From: Methanosphaera sp.
Lineage (GTDB): Archaea; Methanobacteriota; Methanobacteria; Methanobacteriales; Methanobacteriaceae
DNA length: 64,000 nt
Assembly (NCBI GenBank): GCA_017430835.1
Contig: JAFRMD010000023.1
Location: 57,326-121,325, forward strand
Direction: 5' to 3'
Shown: positions 9,826 to 21,900 of the stretch, piece after piece
Layout: every line of letters starts with the position of its first letter
Position numbering within the stretch: position 1 is the stretch's first letter
Notes under the pieces: model-generated
The model's input: only the letters and a program-made list of their open reading frames with translations
What the model was told of the DNA's origin: nothing
Databases searched by the model: none
Translations under genes and position numbers: made by a program

Positions 9826-10186
9826 TTTTGATCACTACTTTTTGCATTTGTTTAATGTTTAATCTTTTTATAGTATTTTCAGGTAGTTCGATAATATATT
9901 TTATATTGCTTTTTAGAGGTATATATATTTTCCATGGTTTTAACGTCGTAATTTCTTGAATTTCCATATTGGAATTGATATATAATATGTCTATTGTCGT
10001 TTTCATGAATGATGTGTGTATTGATGATAATATTTTATGTCTCTTTTTTTGTTTAAATATTAGTCCATTAAATTCTTTTTTGAACATTAATCCTATTAGT
10101 CTTTTTTTAAATGTTGATGCATAGTCCAGATTTTCTATTATGGCATATTCTTTATTATCTCTATCTTTGATTATTATTTTGTACAT
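9758..10186 (-). CDS. DUF192 family protein
   Basis: Small protein (142 residues) of the DUF192 family, with the pattern FKKRLIGLMFKKEFNGLIF near the N-terminus and the downstream MKTTIDILYINSNMEIQEI typical of the family. DUF192 proteins are widespread and functionally uncharacterised. Members are often secreted, but no signal peptide is evident here. It is first in a minus-strand cluster with the metallophosphoesterase and flavoprotein. No ribosome-binding site precedes the ATG, and a TATA-like stretch lies a little over 20 bases upstream, so the mRNA may be leaderless. Confidence 0.75.
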   Translation of the reverse strand: MYKIIIKDRDNKEYAIIENLDYASTFKKRLIGLMFKKEFNGLIFKQKKRHKILSSIHTSFMKTTIDILYINSNMEIQEITTLKPWKIYIPLKSNIKYIIELPENTIKRLNIKQMQKVVIKNEKTKNKQTQKHNPICNEHYKK

Positions 10187-10399
10187 AATATTTTACAATA
10201 ATTATATTTATTTTTATTATTTAATTATTTTATTATATTACTTTATAGTTAAATCATTTATAATTCTAATAATTTTTCAATTCAGATAACTATTAAATAT
10301 TTAATAAAGAAATATATAATTAAAGTTAGTTTTTATTAAAAGAGATATCGATAAATAAAAATAAATTTTATCAATTTTTAATAAAAAAGATAACTGCAA

Positions 10400-10408
10400 T
10401 ATATTTAT
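10400..10408 (+). promoter_or_regulatory. Probable metK TATA box
   Basis: TATATTTAT lies about 60 bases upstream of the metK ATG. The predicted start site (near 10430) falls within a short inverted repeat, TTGGT (10424-10428) and ACCAA (10438-10442), which could be an operator. Confidence 0.4.
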
Positions 10409-10462
10409 TAGTTTTATTTTATGTTGGTTAAGATTTTACCAAAAAACTAAAAAGGTGTACAA

Positions 10463-11684
<1,222 letters not shown>

Positions 11685-11686
<2 letters not shown>

Positions 11687-11723
11687 TTATGGAGAATAAT
11701 CCATAATTACAACTATTTTTTTT
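11685..11723 (+). terminator. metK terminator
   Basis: AATTATGGA (11685-11693) and TCCATAATT (11700-11708) are perfect 9-base complements around a six-base loop. They are followed by a T-run at about 11715-11722. The stem overlaps the metK stop codon and lies between two convergent genes. Confidence 0.75.
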
Positions 11724-12504
11724 ATTGTTCTTGTTGAACATTATTATTACTTAAAAACCTTAACATTATTCTATAAAATATCTTAAATGGAATTTTCTTA
11801 ATGAAATTGCATGGTATTTTAGGATAATATTCCGATTCTAACAGATTATTTTCTTTCCAGTAATTGCTATCATATGGAATATGTGCATTGTATGCCATGG
11901 CTCTCCAAATGTTGTAATAGAACAATGCTCGTAAACTAGGACTTTTAAGTTTGTTGTTTTTAACGTTATTGAAGAATTTTCTTGTTTCCTTATCAACTTT
12001 CTGTTTGGTTTTCAAGGGAAGATAACCATGTGCATCATGGGCATGAACAAAACATAACAAGTATCTTTCATTAAAACCCCAACATTCTAATGTTTCATCC
12101 ATGTATTTGCCTACTTTTTTTTGTGCTGCACCAGCAGTAGTAACTACAATCATAGCTTTTTTCTCAAAAAATTCAGGTCTATGATAAAAATATGCTAGAT
12201 GATCTATAAAATTTTTAATTAATCCTGTGACATTTAAAGCATAAACAGGGCTTGTAATTATTAAAGCATCACAATTTTTTATTTGTTTAACGATTGGTTG
12301 GATTTTGTCAGTGTGTGGACATGTAGTTTCGCCAGTATTAAAACAATTGTAACAGCCTACACATGAAGGAATTTCTTCATCAATCAAATCTATTTCATTA
12401 AAAGAAATACTGTCATCCAGATTACTTAATGTATCTTTAATTCTTTCAACAATTTTCCAAGTGTTTTCTCTTCTTGGACTCCCATTAATAATTAAATAAT
12501 TCAT
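11722..12504 (-). CDS. NADPH-dependent FMN reductase / iron-sulfur flavoprotein family
   Basis: Flavodoxin-fold protein, 260 residues. The N-terminus has IINGSPRRENTWKIVE, the phosphate-binding loop of this family. It is followed by CVGCYNCFNTGETTCPHTD, a Cys cluster of the type that binds an FeS cluster in archaeal iron-sulfur flavoproteins, and by SPVYALNVTGLIKNFIDHL. The C-terminal 100 residues are basic and aromatic and do not match a domain I can name. A role in redox cofactor or oxidant reduction is plausible but not shown. The ATG is preceded by AAGGTGG on the minus strand. It is convergent with metK and appears monocistronic. Confidence 0.75.
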   Translation of the reverse strand: MNYLIINGSPRRENTWKIVERIKDTLSNLDDSISFNEIDLIDEEIPSCVGCYNCFNTGETTCPHTDKIQPIVKQIKNCDALIITSPVYALNVTGLIKNFIDHLAYFYHRPEFFEKKAMIVVTTAGAAQKKVGKYMDETLECWGFNERYLLCFVHAHDAHGYLPLKTKQKVDKETRKFFNNVKNNKLKSPSLRALFYYNIWRAMAYNAHIPYDSNYWKENNLLESEYYPKIPCNFIKKIPFKIFYRIMLRFLSNNNVQQEQ

Positions 12505-12734
12505 TAAACCACCTTTTAATGTTTAATTTGTTGTCTATGATTAATATTTGTTACTATCTTCTTAATTGGTTAATTATGTGTATTTATTAATTTAAATCAG
12601 TGTTTTGTGTTAAAAATTAAAACTTTTTACAATGTGTTTATATGCATATTTATTAATTAAAGGGATATTGTAACATTGTATAATATTTTTTTCTAAATGT
12701 TTAATTTCGAGTATTTGGGTGAGTTAAATATAAT

Positions 12735-12757
12735 ATATTATAACGGTGTTATATTAT
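12735..12757. repeat. Inverted repeat about 220 bases upstream of the adhesin gene
   Basis: ATATTATAAC (12735-12744) and GTTATATTAT (12748-12757) are complementary at 9 of 10 positions around GGT. It is AT-rich, so the statistical weight is modest, but the ATAAC-GGT-GTTAT core is perfect. It is a possible regulator site. Confidence 0.3.
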
Positions 12758-12903
12758 GTTTTGTGTATTTTCAATTTTTAATTTATAATTAAAAGATATT
12801 TTTTAAATTAATGTTTCATTTTATTTGTTTTTATTTGAAAAATACATTTATCTAATAATATTTAAAACATTACTATGACCATTCTTGTTTTATCCTATAA
12901 AAA

Positions 12904-12913
12904 TATATATAAA
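12904..12913 (+). promoter_or_regulatory. Probable TATA box of the giant adhesin gene
   Basis: TATATATAAA predicts a transcript starting near 12930, with a leader of about 45 bases. The leader ends in the strong ribosome-binding site AAGGGGAGGT, 10 bases before the TTG at 12976. Confidence 0.5.
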
Positions 12914-12975
12914 GGTTTACAAAATTATATGTTAAGGACTTCTTTTAGTCTAATTAAGGGGAGGTATATTTTACG

Positions 12976-15900
12976 TTGAATAAGAAATTTATTTTCTTAG
13001 CATGTGTATTGATTCTATTGTTTTCACTAATTACAGTATCAACAGCAGTAAATCCTGATTCAAACACAACAACAATCACAAAAGCAGTAAAAACAACAAA
13101 TGCGGCACATGTAACGAATAACGTTAAAACAAATAAAATAAACAAAAAAACTTCCAATAGTGGCTTGGATACTAGTAACTCAGTCACTACAAAAAGCATA
13201 GGTGAAAAAAATACTAGTCAGACATCAAAGACAAAAATGCATACAGATACCACAGCATCTATGAATGAAAGTGATACTTCAAAAACTGAAAAATCGATTA
13301 ATAAAGTAGTTACTTCAAGAAATGTAAAGGAAGCTACTGCAAATCCAACTACATGGGACCAATTTACTAGTTGTATATCTGGCTGTAGCGCTAACAATTT
13401 GACTATTAAGTTAAACAAAGGAGTAACATATAATATTACTTCGAATTTTGCTTGGAATAATGCTAACCTTAAAAATCTTACTATTATTGGTAATGGAGCA
13501 ACATTCGTTCCATCTGATATAGATAAGTTTAGATTCATGGAAATAAAAGTGAATAATTCAGTATTAAGTATTTTCAATGTAACATTTGAGGGTCTTGGAA
13601 GACAGAGTCAAGAAAAGGATAGCGTTGGCGGAGTAATCAAGTTATCTGGTCAATATAAAAGCTCTTTAACTATTTCAAATTGTACATTCAATAATTCTCG
13701 TGCAAGAAATGGAGGAGTTCTCCTTATTGAACCAACAAGAGATATCAATTATAAGTCAACGCTTATTTTGAATAATACAAATGTCTTCAACACTTATACA
13801 AGTAATAATGGTGGGGCCATATCCACACAATTTACGGATTTAACTGTAGATAATTGTAATTTTACAAATAATACTGCAAAACTCTTTGGAGGATCAATAC
13901 GTGTTGCTTCAGGTAAACTTAAAATAACCAATTCAGTCTTCGATGATAGTAAGGCTATTGGAAATGGGGTTTATGGTTCTATGACAAATGGGCCTGCAGA
14001 TTATGGTGGAAGTGCTGTACACATATGTTCCTTTGCAGAAGCTTATATAGCAAACAATACATTCAAAAATTGTTGGGATGTAGAAGGAGGAACAATATCA
14101 TTCCATCAAGGTCAAAATTACCATTATGATGATGGACTGATTACAGTAGTAAATAATACATTCTACAATAATACTGCAGCATATGGTGCTGCTATTGCAT
14201 TATATACCAAAGAAACGGACTTTATAATAGAAAATAATTCTTTTATAAACAATACCGCAATTGGTAGAAACGAAACATCATCCGCAAATGGTGGTGCTAT
14301 TTGGATAAATTCTATAGTTAATGATTTGGAATTAAACAATAACACATATGAAAATAATTCCGCAACAAATAAGGGTGGAGCTATTTATTCAGAAGGTAAT
14401 GTGACTTCTATTAATCAAACATTTAAAGCAAATAATGCTACAAATGGTGGAGCAATATATTCAAATGGTGATTTTGTAGGAATTGAAGATGTTTACGAAA
14501 ACAACTCTGCAGTTCGTGGAGGAGCAGTATATTTAACTAATACGGCCTCTGTAATATCTACCGATGGAACATTTAAAAACAATAAAGCATCAGAATATGG
14601 TGGAGTATTCTATATTGATGATGAAGCTAAATTTGAATCAAACTATGATGTTTGTGATAATAACACAGCACTTCGTGGTGGAGTATTCTATATTAACAGT
14701 TTAAGTAATTTGGCTATAGAATCAAGTGGTTCTATTTATACCAATAACTCCGCTACAGAATATGGTGGCGTAATTTACTTAGAAAATGGTTTAATAGATT
14801 CAGAGGATGAATCTTACATCAATAACACTGCACAATATGGTGGTGCAATATATAATTATGGTGGTACTGTTGACAGTATTAACAACCGTTTAGAAAATAA
14901 CACAGCTGTTCGTGGTGGAGCAGTATATAACTGTGAAAATGGTATAATTGTTAAGAAAGAAGGAAATGATTGTAATAACTCTGCAGAAATTGGTGGAGCA
15001 ATTTATAATCTTGGTACTTTAACCAGTGATGGAAGTAATTTTACTGACAACCATGCAGTCGACAAGGGTGGAGCAATTTATAATGGCGGTACTGCAACCG
15101 TAAATGGTGACACTTTTAAAAACAACAATGCAACCTCTGGTGGTGCAGTATATAACCTTGGTAATTTTAATGCTGAGGACAACACTTTTGTAGGAAATAA
15201 TGCTACAAATGGTGGTGCTGTACTGGATAATGGTACAATCCAAGGTACAGAAAACAAATATTATAATAACACTGCTTTAGAAAATGGTGGTGCAGTATAC
15301 TCCTGTAAAGATCGTCAAATTGTTATTGAAAATATAGAATTTAAAGGCAACAAGGCAGGCCAAAATGGTGGAGCAATATATACAGAAGATAATGTGCTTA
15401 TTACTTCATCAGATGAAGTTCTTTTCGAAAACAACACGGCTGTTCTTGGTGGTGCCGTATACTTAAACAATAACAGTAATATGACTACTAGTGGTGACAT
15501 TTATAAATCAAACAATGCAGATTATGGTGGAGCAATATATACATATGCAAATAACACTATAACAGTTAAAGATGCTACAAGTTTTGAATCAAACAATGCT
15601 ATAAATGGTGGTGCAATCTACTTAAGTGACACAACCTCACTTACTACTGTTGAAAGTACATTTAAAAACAACAATGCATCCAATGGTAGTGCAGTATATG
15701 CATCTGGTGGTTCAAATGTAACATCAAAAACTACAACATACGCAAACAACACTGCAGACTATGGTACAATATACGCAGATGAAAATGTTAACTTGAAAAC
15801 CACAAATGACAAGTTCACTAATAACACGGCAACAGAGGAAGGAGGAGCAATCTACTCAAAATCCGATGTAAATTCCACATCAAGTACTTACACAGAAAAC

Positions 15901-18900
15901 TCTGCAAAATATGGTGGAGCAATATCCATTGACAATGCTGCAACATTGTACTCAAACGATGATGAATTCACATCAAACAATGCAGATTACGGTGGAGCAA
16001 TATCTCTTTCAAGAAACACACAAGGAAACATTACATGTTCTACATTTACAGAAAACAATGCAACAGTTGGTGGAGCAATTTATGTATTCCCTAATGTGAA
16101 TGTAAATTCCAGTTCAAATGTTTTCAACAAAAACAATGCGACTGAAGGGGGAGTATATTACGTTCAAAGTGAAGCAACAGTAAATTCAACAGGCGACACG
16201 TTCACTAGTAATACTGCTACAAATGGTGGAGTATACTACAATGGCGGTAATGTAACTTCAACAAACAGTGAATACAGAAAAAATACTGCAGAAAATGGTG
16301 GTGTAATATACAACATTGATGGCGGAATATTCACATCTGATGAAGACAACTTTAGTAATAACAATGCTACAGAAGGAGCAGTAATATATAATGTTGGAAA
16401 TGCTACCTTTGTAAAAAGTACTCTTGACTCTAACAAGGGAACAAATTCTGTAATTGTAAACAATAATATATTGAACATGACTGAAAATGATGTTTTAAAC
16501 AATTATGTAACATCAGATGATGGTGCAGTAATATATTATAACACAGAGTCATCAGTTATTGTAAATAACCTATTTGTTAACAACACTGATAATACTCGTG
16601 ACATGTTAATGAAAGGAACATTCCCTGTAACAATCAATGAGAATAAATACATTGATAATTACTTAAATGATACATGGGAAGTACCTGAAATTATAGAAAT
16701 ATCTCCTGAATCAGCAGATACTTATGAGGATATAGATTTAAATTTAAGTGCGATTTACAATGACACTATCCGAAATGGAACTGTTTACATATATGACGCA
16801 GATGTTGTTGTTGGGGAAGGTGCAGTTGTTGATGGAGAAGCTCATGTAAGAATTTACAAGGGTCGTCTATCAGATACAATAACTCCTGTAAAATTCAAAT
16901 ATGTATCATTAAGTAAACACTACCAGAACATGACAGTTACAAGTAAAATTGTTTTAGGTAAAGAAACAATCATATCCATTACTCCTATACCAAATCAGTA
17001 TGTTGATGATGAATTTAATGTAACCGTAACATTATATAATTCTACTTATGGCAGGTTAACTAATGCGGATGTAATAATTTACATTGGTGATACCAGATAT
17101 GAAGAACATATAGGTGAGGATGGTAATGTATCCATTACTGGTGTCAAATTCGATAAATTCGGTCTTGTTCATTTAAATGCAACATTTGAAGGAAATGAAA
17201 CTCATCGTTACAGTACAACAAAGGAAACTGTAAGAATAGTTAAAATTCCAACACATGTTGAATTAACACTTCCAACAAATGATGTAAAACATCCTGATGA
17301 TGAAGGCGATGTAATAATCACATTATATGATTCAAGAGATAACAGTATTATTTCTGGAAGACCAGTGTCATTATTTATCAGAGATCACAACGTGACTGAT
17401 GAAAGTTTTGTCACAGATGATAACGGTCAAATTGTTTATCGTTTCAAGGCTAATGAAACATTTTACAATACTATTGCCGGTGGTTCATGGGGTAACCTTG
17501 AATTTGAAACATATGTGAACTTTACTGCAGATGATAAATATTTAAGTCCGGAAAGTGCAGTTGGTTCCTTATTAGTAGAAAAATATCATACTCACTTCCA
17601 TGATAATGTGACATATAAGCAAGTTGGCACTGAGTATAAATATAATGTTAATTTTACATTATATGATGAAAACCATAAAATAGTAGCTAATAAGGAAATA
17701 AACTATACTGATAAGGATGGATTAGTATTTGATGAAAATACTAATATTAATGGAGTATATGTTGCTCCAGAATTTACTTTAGGTCCTGATGATGATGTTA
17801 CTCTTTCAATATTTTGTATAGAAAATTATAAATATAGAAATTCAACATTACCTGTTCATATAAAAACAGCTAAATTCCCTTCATGGATTGCAGTAATTCC
17901 TACTAATACGATTGTAAATCAAACAAATAGTTTTACAATACATTTAAGTTATAGTAATAATATTCCTTTGACGGGTAAAATTAATTTAACCGTTGGCGAA
18001 TTCGAGCCTGTTGAAGTTGAAGTAATAAACGGAATGGGCTATTATACAAATGAAAGTATGGTATGGCATAATCTATCGGAATGGACAGTCAAAGTAGAAT
18101 ACTTGGGTGATGAAGAAAATGGTATAATAGGTTCTAGTGCAGAAGCATCCTTTAAAGTCTTCAGACTTCAAACTAATACAACTGTTGAAGTATTACAAAC
18201 ATTGGATACAGACACTAAATTCCAAATACACGTAACATCAGATGAAACTCCTATTCCAATAAATTATGGTAATGTAACTGTAAGAATTATTCCTATGGAT
18301 GAAAATGGTCCTGTGGGAGAGGTTATAGTAATAAGGGATGTGCAATTAACGGATGGTTATTCTGATGTACTATCAACTTCTGATTTAGAAGGTTATTATA
18401 GGTTCAGATTAAATATTACGTATGAAACCAATGATGTATTTATTTCAAGTCATGAGTATACTCCAGGTATTCTTTTAAAACAATACAAAAATACAACTAT
18501 TGAAATTGAACGTAATAGTCCAATCTTAGTTGGAGAGCCTGAAACAATTATATTTACTTTAAAAGATCAGGATGGTACACGTTTAGCTTATAAAGAATTA
18601 AATATTACTATAAATGGTACTGATATTAAGGATGAAATATTTACAACAGATGAATATGGTAGAGTAATCATCACCACATCATTTAATCAGGTTGGTGTTA
18701 ACAATATCACTGCTTCATTTGAAGGTGATGTGTACTATAATAAATCAAGTAATCTTGTTGACTTAACTGTAAGACAGAAAACTGTTACAACCATTTCTGT
18801 TGTTTCTCCAATTGATGTATCCGATGACATTAAACTTAACATTACATTAAAAATGATTAATGGAACTGTATTGAGTAATCAACCTGTTGACATTGTCTAT

Positions 18901-21900
18901 GGTGAGTATCAAGAAACCATAAATACTGATGAAAATGGTATGATAACCATAGAAGGTAAAAAATTTGAAGAATGGGGAACAAAAATTATTACTGCAACTT
19001 TTAAAGGAACAGAATTCTATTTCCCATCTGAAGATAATGGTGAAATACAAGTACGTAAATTACAAAGTATCCTTAATGTAACAGCCAAAAGTCCAGTTTA
19101 TGTAGGCAATACTACAAAGATTGAAGGTTACTTAACAATGCCTGATGGAACTCCGATATCCGGAGCTAAAGTTTACATAACAGTAAATGGTGCAGAAGAA
19201 CCCGTTGAAAAAACAACAGATGATGATGGATATTATTCATATGACTACAAAACTAAAACTGAAGATATTGGAATAAGCAATGTAACAGTTGTATTTAATT
19301 CAAATGGAACTTATAATGGTTTTACTGATGAGACACACTTTGTTGTAAAACGATACATCACAGAGATTAATGTTACAGCAAACCGTACTCTTAAAGTAGG
19401 TAACCAAACTTACATCACAGGAACATTACAAGATCAATTTGGAAACAATTTAACTAACCAAATAGTTAACATCACAATAGGTGACCAGAAAGTTCATGCA
19501 AGAACTGATGAAAACGGTACATATCATTACTTATATCATGCAACACAAAGTGGCATTTATGATATAAAAGTAGAGTATCTTGGAAATGAAACACATATGT
19601 ATTCATATGATACATATCAAATCAAAGTTGATAAAATATTAACACATGTTGATATACTAGTAGACAGTCCTGTAAAGGTTGGAGATACAGTAACTATCAC
19701 TGGAAGATTATTTGATGAATATGACAATGATTTGGATGATAAAACTTTAATTCTTAAAGTAAATGGAACAGTTTATGAAACTAAACATCCAATTACAACA
19801 GATATTTATGGAAAATTCCATATAACCTACAAAGCTGACGTATTGGATATTCAAAATTTCACAATTGAATATGCTGGTGATTATAAATATGAAAATACAA
19901 ATAACACTTGTCAGTGTCATGTTGAAACATATATCACTCACTTTGATAATGTATTAGCAGAAAATGTTGAAATAGGTCATAACACAATCGTATCCGGATT
20001 ATTGATTGACGAAAGAGGTCATCCTTTAAGATTTGTTGACTTTAACATAACATTCAATGAAGGAGAACCAGTCAAATATACTACAGATGGAAGTGGTCGT
20101 TTCAGTGTTCCATACAATTCAACATTTATTGGATTAAACAATGTAACGCTCAGTTATGTTGGTAATTATTCACATGAACCAACAGAATTTAACACTACCT
20201 TCATGGTAGATAAAGACAGTGTATACCTTGATTATAATCTTACTCATGTACAACAAGGTAACACTACAATAAATGTAACACTTACTGATGAAGATGGTAA
20301 TCCCGTACCAAATGGAACAGTAGTTGTATATTATGATGAAGATGGCAGAGAGTTAGGAAATGGTACAGTAAATGAAAATGGTACTGTAATGATTAATCTT
20401 GACTTAGATGTTGGAGTTCATGATATTATCATCCATTACAATGGTACTGATGACAAGTACGAAGCAACCAATAGAACTATAACAGTTAATGTACCAAAAA
20501 TAGGTACTTCCACAACATTTGAAACACCAGAAATTATAAAAATTGGTGATGAAGCATCAGTTACTGGAATCTTGAAAGATGAATATGGAAACAAATTAGC
20601 AAATGCTAATATAACAGTAAAAGTTGGTTCAATTGTTGTAAACACTACCACTGATGAAAATGGTAAATATTCAGTAAATGTAACTCCAAAAACTATTGGC
20701 GTTAAAGATGTAGTAGTAAGTTTTGCTGGAAACAGTACACACGAAGCATCAAGCAATACTGGATCCATCTTAGTGGATAAATTGGATACTGTAGTTACAA
20801 GCAATGTAACAAGTCCTGTTAAAGTTGGAGACAATGCAGTCATTACTGGAGTTCTTAAAGATCAAAAGAACAGAGCAATACCTAATGCAAACATTACAGT
20901 TACAGTAAATGGTAAAAAAATCACTACAAAAACTGATGCAAATGGTAAATACACTGTTAAATATCCAACAACAACTGCTGGAATAAATAAAGTTACAGTA
21001 AATTATGCTGGTGATGCAAAACATTACCCAATAAACAGTAACCGAATATTCACAGTAGAAAAACTCAACACTGTAATCAGTGTTAATGACTTAAGTACAT
21101 CAACTGTTGGAAAAACAACCAAAGTAACTGGAACTTTAAAAGATGAAAACGGCAAAGCAGTGCCAAATGCAAAAGTTAAAGTTAAATATGGAAATACAAC
21201 CAAAACAGTTACAACTAACAGTAAAGGTGCTTACACGGCAAGTATTCCAAACATTCCTGAAGGTAATAATAATGTAAGAGTTACATTTGCTGGAAATGAT
21301 AAATATCATGCAGCAACAGCTATAACAACACAACTTGTAACTAAAGTAGCTACAATAGTAACTGTTTCAAAAATCAAAGGAATTGTTGGAGAAAAAATTA
21401 CTTTAACTGCTAAAGTAACAGATATTTATGGTAATAATATTACTGGCGGAAATCTTGTGTTTAAACTTAATGGTAAAACATTAAGAAAAGATTACAGATT
21501 CGACAGTAAAAAAGCACCTCTCAAATTCAATATCAAAAATGGTAAGGCAACAGTAACATTAATTGCTGACTTGTACTTGCGTAATGCAAAACATATTTCA
21601 GCAACTTATAGTGGTACAAGTGTCTATGAGAGAAACACTTCAGCTATAGTTGATGCAGTCATCGAAAAACGTAGAGCTAAAGTTAAAGTTGCTGTAAAAC
21701 CTACAAGCACTAAACAAAACCAGAATATAGTTTTCACAGCTACCGTTAAAGATGTAACCAAAAACCATAAAAACAAAACAAGCATAAATCAAGATGGCTA
21801 TGTTCATTTCAAAATAAATGGTCATGCTATCAAAGATAGTAAAGGTCATGTAATTCACATACCAGTATCTAAGGGTAAGGCAACTTACACTTATCACGTA

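Larger units (their letters stand above)
12505..12975. other. Non-coding region upstream of the giant adhesin gene
   Basis: No credible gene. It holds the likely minus-strand promoter of the flavoprotein gene at the left, an inverted repeat at 12735-12757, and the adhesin TATA box and ribosome-binding site at the right. The rest is featureless AT-rich sequence. Confidence 0.6.

Noticed and set aside
10381..10462. S-adenosylmethionine riboswitch before metK
   Set aside because: The leader is too short (about 30 bases) and no known SAM-riboswitch pattern is visible.
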